Below are positions 1 through 7,473 of a stretch of 34,312 nt of DNA, piece by piece (position 1 is the first letter of the stretch; each line of letters opens with the position of its first letter). Source of the DNA: Acetobacteraceae bacterium (lineage in GTDB: Bacteria; Pseudomonadota; Alphaproteobacteria; Acetobacterales; Acetobacteraceae); NCBI GenBank assembly GCA_027488195.1, contig JAIYCD010000303.1, positions 1-34,312 on the forward strand. Direction: 5' to 3'. The notes under the pieces are model-generated. The model was not told where the DNA came from and searched no databases. It worked only from the letters and a program-made list of their open reading frames with translations. Both the position numbers and the translations under genes were made by a program.

Positions 1-1
1 C

Positions 2-343
2 CCGCATATCCGCGCGGGCGCGGTGCGCCCGATCGCCATCCGCTCGACGACGCGCAACCGGCTGCTGCCGGAAATCTCCACCGTGCGCGAACAGGGCTTC
101 CCCAATGCCGAGATCCTCGGATGGAACGGCTTCTTCGCGCCCGCCCGCACGCCCGAGGCGGTGATGATCCGCCTCCAGGCCGAGATCGCCGCCGCCGCCC
201 GGCACCCGCCGCTGGCCGCGCGCATCGATGAACTGGGCGCCGATCCCGGCGGCAACTCCACCGCGGATTTCACCGCGATGGTGCATGCGCAGGTGGCTGC
301 CCTGAGGCCCGTCGTTGCTTCACTCAGGATCCAAGCGGAGTAG
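2..343 (+). CDS. Bug/TctC-family tripartite tricarboxylate transporter substrate-binding protein, C-terminal part
   Basis: The window opens inside this gene; 113 residues remain before the TAG stop. The segment carries the usual C-terminal signature of Bug proteins: a line of the type 'G.VRPIAI....R...LP.ISTVREQGFP' followed by 'GWNGFFAPARTP' and a helical tail that starts with a Leu/Gln/Ala-rich helix. Bug proteins are periplasmic binding proteins for carboxylates and related small acids; most are encoded without their TctA/TctB membrane partners. The substrate cannot be read from sequence. No tctA or tctB gene follows: the next gene lies on the opposite strand and converges on it. Confidence 0.9.
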   Translation, partial: PHIRAGAVRPIAIRSTTRNRLLPEISTVREQGFPNAEILGWNGFFAPARTPEAVMIRLQAEIAAAARHPPLAARIDELGADPGGNSTADFTAMVHAQVAALRPVVASLRIQAE

Positions 344-344
344 A

Positions 345-390
345 CGAGGGGCGCTGCCCCTCGACCCCGGCAGGAAACTCAGTTTCCTGC
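345..390. repeat. Two adjacent perfect hairpins between convergent genes
   Basis: Between the stop of the Bug gene (343) and the stop of the minus-strand binding-protein gene (403) lie two perfect inverted repeats. The first is CGAGGGGC / GCCCCTCG (345-352 and 356-363, loop GCT). The second is GCAGGAAACT / AGTTTCCTGC (370-379 and 381-390, one base at the centre). Neither is followed by a T-run on either strand, so this is not a textbook intrinsic terminator. The position between convergent 3' ends fits a REP-like palindrome or a bidirectional transcript-end structure. It differs in sequence from the three-hairpin element found elsewhere in the window. Confidence 0.6.
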
Positions 391-402
391 ACCTTCGATC
401 AA

Positions 403-1980
403 TCAACCCGTCTTACCCATGTTCCAGTAGACGGGGATCGCGGCCTCCAGAATACCGCTGAGCCGCGCGCTGTGGCCGCGCACCAGGCTCATCATGCCCA
501 AGGGCAGATACGGCACGCTCTCCACGGCACGGCGCTGCGTCTGCACGGCGATGGCGCGGCGCTCCGCCTCCGTCGCGGCAAACGCAAACGCATCGCGCAG
601 CCGCTCCAGCTCGGGATCATCCGGCCAGCCGGGCAGCGCCGTCCTGGCACCCGCCGAGCGCAGCGCGATATGGCTCACCGGATCCATCAGATCCACCGCC
701 GCCGGCGCCGAGCAGAACAGGCTCCAGCCGCCCTGGTTCACCGGATTCTTCGACAAGCGCCGCGTCACCAGCGTCGCCCAATCCATCGCCTGCAAATCCA
801 CATTCATTCCCACCCGCCGCATCCGGTCGGCCGAGACGCGGGCGAAGGTGCTGCTGATCGTGCTGTCCTGCGCGTCCAGCACCACCACCGGCGTGCCGTC
901 ATAGCCCGATTGCTGGACGGCGGTGCGGGCGGCATCGAGGTTGGGCGTCACCCAGCCCTCATTCGTGTGGAAGGGCGAGGCGCAGGGGAAGAAGCTGCGG
1001 CAATCGCGCCAGCGCTCGCGGTCGGTCATATAGGCCGGCATCATCTCGGAGGGGTCCACCAGCAGCCGCATGGCCTGACGCAGCCTGACATTGTCGAAGG
1101 GCGCGACCGCCTGGTTCATGCGGAAGATCGGCTGCACGCCGGCCGCATCCTGCGCCGCGAGCCGCAAATTCCGGTTGCGGGACACGATGGGAAACAGGTC
1201 GGGCGGGAGTTCCTCGAAGATATCCAGCTCGCCGGTTTGCAGCGCGTTCAGCGCATTGCTGGAATCGGGCAGCACCACCCATTCCACGCGCTCCATCCGC
1301 GCGAGCTTCGCACCCGCCAGCCCATCCGGCGCCTCGGCGCGCGGGCGGTAATCCGGGTTGCGGCGATAGGTGGTGCGGTCGCCCAGCCGCCAATCCTCGC
1401 GCCGGAGCATATAGGGCCCGCTGCCCGTGGGGTCGGTGATGGGCGTGGTGATCGGCGTGGCCGCGACGCGCGCCGGCATGATGAAGGCCGGCAGGCCCGA
1501 GGGCTTGGCCAGCGCATCCAGCACCAGCGCCCAGGGGCGTTGCAAGGTCAGGCGAAACCGCCGCGCATCCACCGCGACCAGCGTATTTCCCTCGGCCAGC
1601 ATCTGCGCGCCATGCCCGTCCCGGATGGCCCAGCGGCGGAGCGACGCCACCACATCCTCGCTGGTGACCGGCGCGCCATCATGGAAGCGCAGGCCCTCGC
1701 GCAGCGTGAAATCCCAGGTCAGGCGGTCGGCGCTGACGCTGTGGCTCTCCACCATCTGCGGCTGCGGGCGCAGCTTCGAGTCCAAGGCGAAGAGCGTGTC
1801 ATAGACCATGTAGCCATGGTTGCGGGCCATGTATTCCGGCGAGATGAAGGGGTCCAGCGCGCGCAGGTCACCGAACAGCTTCACCCGCAGCACATTGGGG
1901 TCGCCCCGGTTCTGCGCCAGCGCGGGCGCGGCCAGGCCGGCCATGGGCAGGGCAAATGCCGAGCGGCGGGTGATCGTCAT
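403..1980 (-). CDS. ABC transporter substrate-binding protein, family 5 (peptide/nickel/oligopeptide type)
   Basis: A 525-residue periplasmic binding protein of the DppA/OppA class, the usual length for the family. The N-terminus (MTITRRSAFAL...APALAQ) has a twin-arginine pair before the hydrophobic stretch and an AXA-type cleavage site, suggesting Tat or Sec export. The body shows family 5 landmarks: 'FTLREGLRFHDGAPVTSEDVVASL' (roughly residues 90-115), 'TGSGPYML', 'N.A..PFDNVRLRQAM', and a C-terminal region with 'QAMDWATLVTRR'. A GAGGAGG ribosome-binding site sits 5 bases before the ATG. No permease or ATPase gene is adjacent, so it is an orphan binding component here. The ligand (peptide, opine, glutathione or metal chelate) is unknown. 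Confidence 0.93.
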   Translation of the reverse strand: MTITRRSAFALPMAGLAAPALAQNRGDPNVLRVKLFGDLRALDPFISPEYMARNHGYMVYDTLFALDSKLRPQPQMVESHSVSADRLTWDFTLREGLRFHDGAPVTSEDVVASLRRWAIRDGHGAQMLAEGNTLVAVDARRFRLTLQRPWALVLDALAKPSGLPAFIMPARVAATPITTPITDPTGSGPYMLRREDWRLGDRTTYRRNPDYRPRAEAPDGLAGAKLARMERVEWVVLPDSSNALNALQTGELDIFEELPPDLFPIVSRNRNLRLAAQDAAGVQPIFRMNQAVAPFDNVRLRQAMRLLVDPSEMMPAYMTDRERWRDCRSFFPCASPFHTNEGWVTPNLDAARTAVQQSGYDGTPVVVLDAQDSTISSTFARVSADRMRRVGMNVDLQAMDWATLVTRRLSKNPVNQGGWSLFCSAPAAVDLMDPVSHIALRSAGARTALPGWPDDPELERLRDAFAFAATEAERRAIAVQTQRRAVESVPYLPLGMMSLVRGHSARLSGILEAAIPVYWNMGKTG

Positions 1981-2056
1981 GGATGCCTCCTCGCGGCGAC
2001 TTCACGCGCCGTCGCATGCATCCTGGCCTCTGCCCGCCCCGGCTGTCACGCCTGAA

Positions 2057-3565
2057 TCAGCGCGCGAGCGCCCGGGCCAGCAGGTCATCCAGCGCCGGCC
2101 CGTCATCCAGCGCCTCCAGCGCCGCATCGGCAAAGACCTGGTAGCCATCGCCGCCGCGCCGCAGGAAGGAATTGGTGGCGACGGCATAGGCCCGCTCCGG
2201 CTCCAGCGCCCGCCAGCTGCCATTCGCCTCCCGCACCTCGGCCGCGGTGACGCGCTGGCCCGGGGGCCGCGCCGCATCGAGCGTGAAGCGCAGCCCCGCC
2301 GTCTGCGGAAACCGGCCGGAGGGCGCGGGCAGCCGTCCCACCCCATTCTCCAGCGCCTGCAGCAGCGCGGCCCCGCGCAGCACCACCCGCGCCGTGGTGT
2401 TGCCGAAGGGCAGGGCCGCCAGCACATCGCCCATCGTCACCTCGCCGCCTGGCAGCCCCGCGCGCACGCCGCCGCCATTCTGCCAGCCGATCTCGGCCCC
2501 CAGCGCCGCGCGCATCGTCTCGGCCACCAGCGTGCCGATCTCGCAGGGGGCGGAGCCGCAGGCGGCATTGCCCAGCGCCGCCGGCAGCCGGCCCACCACG
2601 CGGCGGCGCACCGCCTCCAGCGGGGCCGCCAACTGCGCCACCAGGGCCGCCACCGCCGCATCCTCCGCGATCTCCGCCGTCATCTCGCGCATCTGCTGCG
2701 CGGCGAGCGTGACGCGCCCATCCGCCGCGAGATCGAGGTCGAGCCGCCCGAGCCAGCGCCCATGCGCGCCCGCCTGGACGATCGTCACCGGCCGGTCCGG
2801 CCCCTCCACCACCACGGGCGGTGCGACCAGCGTGTGCGAATGCCCGCCCAGGATCATATCCACGCCGGCCACCTCGGCCGCCAGCCGCCGGTCCGCGGCC
2901 AGGCCCAGATGCGAGAGCAGCACCACGGTGGCCGGCCCTTCCCGCCGCGCCTCCCACACGGCGCGGTTGGCCGCCTCCGTCGGGTCGGTGAAGCGCAAAT
3001 TCGGCCCGGGCGAGGAAATCCCCGGCGTGTCCGGCGTGGTCAGCCCCACCACCACCACGCGCATCGCCTCGCGCCGGAAGGCGATGGTGGGGCGCACCTT
3101 GCCGGCCAGCGCGGGCTCGGCCGTCGCGTCCAGATTGGCTGACAGCACCGGGAAGGGCACCGCCGCGATGTAGCGGGCCAGCACCTCGGGCCCCAGGTCG
3201 AATTCGTGATTGCCGAGTGCCATGCCCTGCACGCCCCAGGCGCGCTGCACCTGCGCCTCCGCCTGGCCCTCGTGATGCGAGAAGAACAGGCTGCCCAGGA
3301 AGGCATCCCCCGCCTCCAGCAGCAGGGCGGCGCGGCCATCCGCCCGCGCCGCCTCCCGCGCCTCGGCGATCGCCGTCGCGATCCGCGCCGAGCCGCCGAA
3401 ACAGGTTTCACCGGCACGACAGGCGGCGGAAGTGATGGCGATGGGCTCATGCCGGCTGTGGAAGTCGTTCATGTGCAACAACGACATGCGCGTCGCCACC
3501 TGGGCGGCCGCAGGGCGCAGCGCCGGGGCCGCGAGGAGAATGGGAAGCGTGCGGCGGCGGAACAT
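2057..3565 (-). CDS. Secreted 5'-nucleotidase / UDP-sugar hydrolase-type metallophosphoesterase
   Basis: A 502-residue two-domain enzyme expected to hydrolyse nucleotides or related phosphoesters in the periplasm. The N-terminal metallophosphatase domain shows 'HMNDFHSRHEP' (about 31-41), 'EAGDAF' (85-90), 'ALGNHEFD' (116-123), 'LLSHLG' and 'GGHSHT', the metal-binding set of the family. The C-terminal nucleotide-binding domain shows 'NGGGVRAG' and 'LPFGNTTARV', ending with 'NSFLRRGGDGY'. I chose the ATG at 3565 because it starts a signal peptide (MFRRRTLPILLAAPALRPAAAQ) and follows GGAGGGG at good spacing; an upstream in-frame start at 3616 would add 17 unlikely residues. SoxB is a distant relative, but no sox genes are nearby. 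The substrate is not determined. Confidence 0.93.
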   Translation of the reverse strand: MFRRRTLPILLAAPALRPAAAQVATRMSLLHMNDFHSRHEPIAITSAACRAGETCFGGSARIATAIAEAREAARADGRAALLLEAGDAFLGSLFFSHHEGQAEAQVQRAWGVQGMALGNHEFDLGPEVLARYIAAVPFPVLSANLDATAEPALAGKVRPTIAFRREAMRVVVVGLTTPDTPGISSPGPNLRFTDPTEAANRAVWEARREGPATVVLLSHLGLAADRRLAAEVAGVDMILGGHSHTLVAPPVVVEGPDRPVTIVQAGAHGRWLGRLDLDLAADGRVTLAAQQMREMTAEIAEDAAVAALVAQLAAPLEAVRRRVVGRLPAALGNAACGSAPCEIGTLVAETMRAALGAEIGWQNGGGVRAGLPGGEVTMGDVLAALPFGNTTARVVLRGAALLQALENGVGRLPAPSGRFPQTAGLRFTLDAARPPGQRVTAAEVREANGSWRALEPERAYAVATNSFLRRGGDGYQVFADAALEALDDGPALDDLLARALAR

Positions 3566-3689
3566 GACCCCTCCATCTGCGGCGGAAACACCCTCCCCCG
3601 CAAGATGATCCGGCATGACGTTTCATCTGCCCTTGCCATGCCATCTTTGCGGGTGAAGTCTGGCAGCCTTCACCCACCGGTCGCGTCGC

Positions 3690-4598
3690 TTGCAGATCTA
3701 CCTGCGCATCGCCGAAATGAGCGTGGATGCCCTCATGCTGGTGGGCATCGGCTTCGTCGTGGGCTGGCTCTCGGGCCTGTTCGGCGTGGGCGGCGGCTTC
3801 CTGCTGACGCCGGTGCTGATGCTGATCGGCATCCCCTCCACCGTCGCCGTCGCCTCGGGCGCCAACCAGACGCTGGGCGCCTCGGTCTCGGGCCTGATCG
3901 CCCAGGCGCGGCGGATGAATGTGGATTGGCAGATGGGCGGCGTGCTGGTGGCGGGCGGCCTCGTGGGCAGCGTCGTCGGCGTGCAGATCTTCGCCATGCT
4001 GCGCCGCGCGGGCCAGGTGGATGCGGCGGTCGCCATCTTCTACGTGGTGGTGCTGGGCGCCGTCGGCACGCTGATGGTGATGGAGAGCGTGCGCGCCATC
4101 TTCCGCCGCTCGCGCAAGCAGCAGGCCCGGCTGCACAATCATTCCTGGGCGCATGGCCTGCCGCTGAAGATCCGCTTCCGCAAGAGCCGCCTCTACATCT
4201 CCATCATCCCGCCGCTGGCCGTCGGCTTCGTCATCGGCATCCTCTCCGCCATCATGGGCGTGGGTGGCGGCTTCATGCTGGTGCCGGCGATGATCTACAT
4301 CCTCGGCATGCCGACGGCGGTCGTCATCGGCACCTCGCTGTTCCAGGTGGTCTGCGTCACCGCCTCGGTCACCTTCCTCCAGGCCATCCAGGTGGGCGGC
4401 GTGGACATCGTGCTGACGCTGCTGCTGCTGCTGGGCGGTGTCGCCGGCGCGCAATTCGGCGCGGCGATGGGCGGCAAGCTGCGCGGCGAGGAGACGCGCG
4501 TGCTGCTGGGCCTGCTGGTGCTGGGCGTGGCCGGCTCGCTGCTGTGGGATCTGTGGCGGGTGCCGGAGAACCTGTTCTCCGTTGGGCCGGGTTGGTGA
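3690..4598 (+). CDS. Sulfite exporter TauE/SafE family membrane protein
   Basis: A 302-residue polytopic membrane protein with the internal duplication typical of TauE/SafE. The first half has 'GWLSGLFGVGGGFLLTPVLMLIGIP' (about 25-50) and the second 'GILSAIMGVGGGFMLVPAMIYILGMP' (about 183-208). These GVGGGF hairpins are the family hallmark. Members export sulfite or sulfoacetate, or move other small anions; the substrate here is not known. The TTG start at 3690 gives an N-terminus (MQIYLRIAEMS) that resembles what I recall of relatives; an ATG at 3717 is the alternative. No good ribosome-binding site precedes the TTG. A repeat element separates it from the TIGR02186 gene with which this family is commonly paired. 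Confidence 0.93.
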   Translation: MQIYLRIAEMSVDALMLVGIGFVVGWLSGLFGVGGGFLLTPVLMLIGIPSTVAVASGANQTLGASVSGLIAQARRMNVDWQMGGVLVAGGLVGSVVGVQIFAMLRRAGQVDAAVAIFYVVVLGAVGTLMVMESVRAIFRRSRKQQARLHNHSWAHGLPLKIRFRKSRLYISIIPPLAVGFVIGILSAIMGVGGGFMLVPAMIYILGMPTAVVIGTSLFQVVCVTASVTFLQAIQVGGVDIVLTLLLLLGGVAGAQFGAAMGGKLRGEETRVLLGLLVLGVAGSLLWDLWRVPENLFSVGPGW

Positions 4599-4604
4599 TG
4601 GGAG

Positions 4605-4720
4605 TTTTTGACGCCCTCAGGCGCCGGGCGCCGCCTCCGGCGGCTTGGCTGCGCCGCGCCACGGTCGCGCCAGGCCGGGCGTCCGGTTGGGCGGCGCCGG
4701 CCGCTGTGCGGCCGGATTCC
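4605..4720 (+). repeat. Three-hairpin intergenic element, copy A
   Basis: Begins seven bases after the TauE stop with TTTTTGACGCCCTCAGGCG, then CCGGGCG and hairpins. Hairpin 1 is GCCGCC-TCC-GGCGGC, followed by TTGGCT. The last hairpin is CCGGCCGC-TGT-GCGGCCGG, followed by ATTCC. The central part is longer and more diverged than in the other copies and lacks the TGAA-loop hairpin. Three other copies lie at 9842, 16042 (inverted) and 26782. The element fills the gap between the exporter and its TIGR02186 partner. Confidence 0.8.
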
Positions 4721-4734
4721 GCGAGGGGGCGCTG

Positions 4735-5496
4735 ATGCTTCCTCGGGCTTTCCTGTTGGCCGCTTGGCTTGTGGCGCTGTTCCTCTGGGTCGCGCCCACC
4801 CTCGCCTTCGCCCAGCCCTCCCCCCTCGTCGCGCGCCTCTCCACCGAGCGCGTCGCCATCACCACCGCCTTCGTGGGCGAGAGCATCCTGGTCTTCGGCA
4901 GCACCGAGGAACCGCTCGGCCCCGGCGGGGATGAGGTGATCATCCTCGCGCGCGGCCCCTCCGGCCCCTTCGTCGTCCGCCGCAAGGTCGAGGTGCTGGG
5001 CCTCTGGTTCAACGGCCCCTCCGCCCGCTTCGAGGATGTGCCGGGCTTCTACGCCGTGGCCGGCACGCGCCCCGCCTCCCTCCTGCTGCCGGAGGATGTC
5101 CGCCAGGCGCGCGGCATCGGCCTCTCCACCATCCCGCTCAATTCCACCGGCGCCCGCGCGCCCGGCTTCCGCCGCGCGCTGGTCTCGCTCAAGCAATCCG
5201 CGAGCCTTTGGCAGGAGGACGCCCAGCCGATCGAGATCGCGGGCTCGCGGCTGTTCAACCTGCGCTTGCCGTTGCCCTCCACCGTCCAGCCCGGCTCCTA
5301 CCGCGTCGAGGTCATGCTGGTCCGCGCCCGCCGCGTGGTGGCGACCGAGCAGCTGGGCTTCATCGTCGAGCGTGTCGGCACCGCGGCCGAGATCGAAAGG
5401 GTCGCGCGCGGGCAGCCCGCGCTCTACGCTCTCATCTGCATCATCCTGGCCGCCCTGGCGGGATGGCTGGGCAGCGTGGTCTTCCGGAGGAATTGA
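4735..5496 (+). CDS. TIGR02186 family membrane-anchored periplasmic protein
   Basis: A 253-residue protein of unknown biochemical role that is commonly encoded beside TauE/SafE exporters in alphaproteobacteria, as here. It has an N-terminal signal or anchor helix (MLPRAFLLAAWLVALFLWVAPTLAFAQ), a periplasmic body and a C-terminal transmembrane helix (ALYALICIILAALAGWLGS) followed by a basic tail, so both ends touch the inner membrane. The motif 'VLGLWFNGPS' (about residues 88-97) and the 'GFYAVAGTRP' segment are features I associate with the family. The ATG at 4735 follows a GAGGGGG ribosome-binding site; a longer reading from 4645 runs through repeat element A and is rejected. Its stop overlaps the next start by one base, implying translational coupling. 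Confidence 0.88.
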   Translation: MLPRAFLLAAWLVALFLWVAPTLAFAQPSPLVARLSTERVAITTAFVGESILVFGSTEEPLGPGGDEVIILARGPSGPFVVRRKVEVLGLWFNGPSARFEDVPGFYAVAGTRPASLLLPEDVRQARGIGLSTIPLNSTGARAPGFRRALVSLKQSASLWQEDAQPIEIAGSRLFNLRLPLPSTVQPGSYRVEVMLVRARRVVATEQLGFIVERVGTAAEIERVARGQPALYALICIILAALAGWLGSVVFRRN

Positions 5497-5987
5497 TGAC
5501 CGAAGCTTCCGCCGAAACCGCCCGCCGGGACCGCGTCTTCCTCGTCGTCGTGGATGACAGCCCGGAGCGCGCCGTGGCCCTGCGCTACGCCGCCCTGCGC
5601 GCCGCCAAATCCGGCGGCCGGGTCGCGCTGCTCCGTGTCATCGAGCCCGTGGAACAAAGCGAATGGGCCGGCATCGGCGCCATGATGGCCGAGGAGCGGC
5701 GCGACGAGGCCGAGGCGACGCTGGCCGGCCTCGCCGCCCAGGTGCGCGACATCACCGGCGGCCTGCCCATCCTGATCACGCGCGAGGGCAAGGTGGCCGA
5801 GGAACTCCTGGCCCTGCTGGAGGAGGATCCGCGCATCTCCATCCTGGTGCTGGCCACGGCGGCCCACGCCAAGGGCCCGGGTCCCCTGGTCACGGCACTG
5901 ACCGGGCGCCTCGCCGGCCGCATGACCGTGCCCATGACCATCGTCCCCGGCGGGATGAGCGATGCGGAGCTGGACCGCGTCACCTGA
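5496..5987 (+). CDS. Universal stress protein (UspA-like)
   Basis: A 163-residue single-domain universal stress protein. The core starts with 'RDRVFLVVVDDSPERAVALRYAA', places a Lys-Ser-Gly turn before 'RVALLRVIEP', and ends with 'TALTGRLAGRMTVPMTIVPGG'. Usp proteins are cytoplasmic, often bind ATP or AMP, and modulate stress or transport functions. The ATP-binding G-2X-G-9X-G(S/T) pattern near the C-terminus is degenerate here, so nucleotide binding is uncertain. The start overlaps the TIGR02186 stop (TTGATGA), with GGAGG just upstream. Coupling to an exporter module suggests a regulatory role for that module; this is inference. Confidence 0.85.
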   Translation: MTEASAETARRDRVFLVVVDDSPERAVALRYAALRAAKSGGRVALLRVIEPVEQSEWAGIGAMMAEERRDEAEATLAGLAAQVRDITGGLPILITREGKVAEELLALLEEDPRISILVLATAAHAKGPGPLVTALTGRLAGRMTVPMTIVPGGMSDAELDRVT

Positions 5988-5988
5988 G

Positions 5989-6600
5989 ATGACGCGGCGC
6001 GGCCTGCTGCTGGCGGGCCTCGCCTTGCCAGCCTGCGCCAGCATCCCGGAGCCACCGGCCTGCGCCACGGCCGGCGGCCCCGCCCTCTGGCTGCTCGATG
6101 CCGGCTGGCACACCGAGATCGGCCTGCCGCCATCCGCCTTGCCGGAGCCGCTCGCCGGGCTCTTCCCCGCGGCGGCGCTGGTCTTCCTGGGCTTCGGCAA
6201 GCGCGATTTCATGATGGCCGAGGCACCGGGCCTCGCCGAATGGCTGGCCGGCCCGCTGCCCGGCCCGGCCGCGATGCAGGTGACCGCCTGGCCCGCGCCG
6301 CCGGCCCGCGCCTGGCGGGTTCCGCTGGACCCCGGCGCGCTGGCCGCGGCGCTGGCCGCCAGCTTCCTGCCCGGTCCCGCGCTCATCGAAGCGCGGCCCG
6401 GCCGGCGCTTCTACGCGGCGTCCCGCGGCTACAGCCTCGCCTATACCTGCAACAGCTGGACGATCGAAATGCTGGCCGCCGCCGGGCTGCCGGTGCGGAC
6501 CGAGGGGGTCGTGCTGGCGCGCGGCGTGATGGCCGAGGTCGCCCGGCTGCCCGGCGCCTGCCGGCCCGAACCGTTTGCCAACCGGCCCGCGCGGGTCTAA
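5989..6600 (+). CDS. DUF2459 (TIGR02117) family putative lipoprotein
   Basis: A 203-residue protein of unknown function. The N-terminus (MTRRGLLLAGLALPAC) looks like a lipoprotein signal with the candidate lipid-bearing Cys at residue 16 in an L-P-A-C box, preceded by a twin arginine. Family features include 'WLLDAGWHTEIGLP' near the start, 'FGFGKRDF'-like text (here 'FLGFGKRDFMM') and 'YSLAYTCNSWTIEML' near the end, whose Cys and Asn are conserved in the family as I know it. The start lies one base after the universal stress protein stop, so the genes are co-transcribed. The role is unknown. Confidence 0.8.
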   Translation: MTRRGLLLAGLALPACASIPEPPACATAGGPALWLLDAGWHTEIGLPPSALPEPLAGLFPAAALVFLGFGKRDFMMAEAPGLAEWLAGPLPGPAAMQVTAWPAPPARAWRVPLDPGALAAALAASFLPGPALIEARPGRRFYAASRGYSLAYTCNSWTIEMLAAAGLPVRTEGVVLARGVMAEVARLPGACRPEPFANRPARV

Positions 6601-6610
6601 GCGAAGCCCC

Positions 6611-6826
6611 ATGAAGCCCGCTGAAATCCAGGCCGTCCAGGCCCATCTCCGCAAGCTGCTCGGCAGCCCCAACCTGATGATCCGCGCCGCCGCCACGCGC
6701 AACGGCCCGGTCGAGCTGCTCGCCGGCGCCGAGACCATCGGCACCGTGGACCGCGACGCCGAGGATGGCGAAGTGACCTACCACGTCACCATCTCCGTCC
6801 TCGCCGAGGACCTCCCCAACCTCTGA
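6611..6826 (+). CDS. DUF3126 family small protein
   Basis: A 71-residue protein, the normal length for DUF3126, a small family common in alphaproteobacteria with no assigned function. The text 'IQAVQAHLRKLLGSPNL.IRA' followed by 'VELLAGAETIGTVDRDAEDGEVTYHVTISVLAEDL' follows the family pattern: a helix, then a beta hairpin with Asp/Glu-rich turns. It starts 10 bases after the DUF2459 stop; 'GCGAAGCCCC' upstream gives only a weak ribosome-binding site. It is the last gene of the plus-strand run that begins with the exporter. Confidence 0.85.
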   Translation: MKPAEIQAVQAHLRKLLGSPNLMIRAAATRNGPVELLAGAETIGTVDRDAEDGEVTYHVTISVLAEDLPNL

Positions 6827-6857
6827 AATTTTACCCCGGAAACCCCGGGGCCTTAGC

Positions 6858-6885
6858 TTGATTTTCAGAAATTCCTGAACATACT
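6858..6885 (+). promoter_or_regulatory. Candidate promoter of the regulator-cydAB operon
   Basis: TTGATT (6858-6863) and CATACT (6880-6885) are separated by 16 bases in an AT-rich island that stands out from the GC-rich surroundings. Initiation would fall close to 6892, at or just before the ATG at 6893, which implies a leaderless message. Seen by inspection only. Confidence 0.45.
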
Positions 6886-6893
6886 GATGTTCA
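6876..6893. promoter_or_regulatory. Inverted repeat overlapping the -10 box and start: candidate operator
   Basis: TGAACAT-ACTG-ATGTTCA is a perfect 7-base dyad with a 4-base spacer. It covers the candidate -10 box and the first possible start codon. The placement suits autorepression by the winged-helix regulator encoded immediately downstream, which is likely dimeric. Confidence 0.5.
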
Positions 6894-7468
6894 TGGACCT
6901 GCCCCCCGCCACCGCCGCCTTCGTTCTCCATTTCGGCGAGATGGGCTCGCGCTGGGGCATCAACCGCACCGTGGGGCAGATCTACGCCCTGCTTTTCCTC
7001 TCCGACCGCCCCCTCTGCGCCGATGACATCGTGGCGCAGCTGGGCTTCTCCCGCTCCAATGTCTCGATGGGACTGAAGGAGCTGGAGACCTGGCGCCTCG
7101 TGCGCCTCCAGCACCTCCCCGGCGACCGGCGCGAGCATTTCACCACGCCCGAGGATGTCTGGCAGATCGTCCGCATCCTGGCGGAGGAGCGCCGCAAGCG
7201 CGAAATCGACCCCACCCTCTCCCTCCTGCGGGACGTGCTGATGCAGAAACCCGCCACCCGGGCGGATGAGCACGCCCAGGGCCGCATGGAAAACCTGATG
7301 GAAGTGATTTCGCTTCTCACGGGGTGGATGGATGATGTGAAATCGCTGCCAGATGAACGATTGATCGCCCTGCTCAAACTGGGCGGCCGTGTCGCCCGCG
7401 TGCTGGAGGCGACGGATCGCTTCCAGGATATCGTCACCCGCCGCAAGCGCCCCACCAAAGAGGCCTGA
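6893..7468 (+). CDS. GbsR/MarR-type winged-helix transcriptional regulator
   Basis: A regulator of about 191 residues from the ATG at 6893 (an in-frame ATG at 6887 would add two). The winged-helix domain is clear: 'MGSRWGINRTVGQIYALLFLSDRPLCADDIVAQLGFSRSNV' leads into 'SMGLKELETWRLV' as the recognition helix, then the wing 'LPGDRREHF'. This is the GbsR subgroup. The gene lies 5 bases upstream of cydA, an arrangement I recall for bd-type oxidases in this group. I see no ribosome-binding site before either ATG, and the promoter-operator overlaps the start, so a leaderless, self-repressed transcript is plausible. The signal it senses is unknown. Confidence 0.88.
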   Translation: MDLPPATAAFVLHFGEMGSRWGINRTVGQIYALLFLSDRPLCADDIVAQLGFSRSNVSMGLKELETWRLVRLQHLPGDRREHFTTPEDVWQIVRILAEERRKREIDPTLSLLRDVLMQKPATRADEHAQGRMENLMEVISLLTGWMDDVKSLPDERLIALLKLGGRVARVLEATDRFQDIVTRRKRPTKEA

Positions 7469-7473
7469 CCCAG

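Noticed and set aside
472-2055. Long open frame (527 codons) on the plus strand opposite the family 5 binding protein
   Set aside because: His/Arg/Gly-rich text without any domain, typical of an antisense frame in GC-rich DNA; the minus-strand frame has clear family motifs and a signal peptide.
4605-4720. Element A as an intrinsic terminator of the TauE gene
   Set aside because: The T-run lies before the hairpins on the plus strand and reads as A-run after them on the minus strand, so neither direction has hairpin-then-T.
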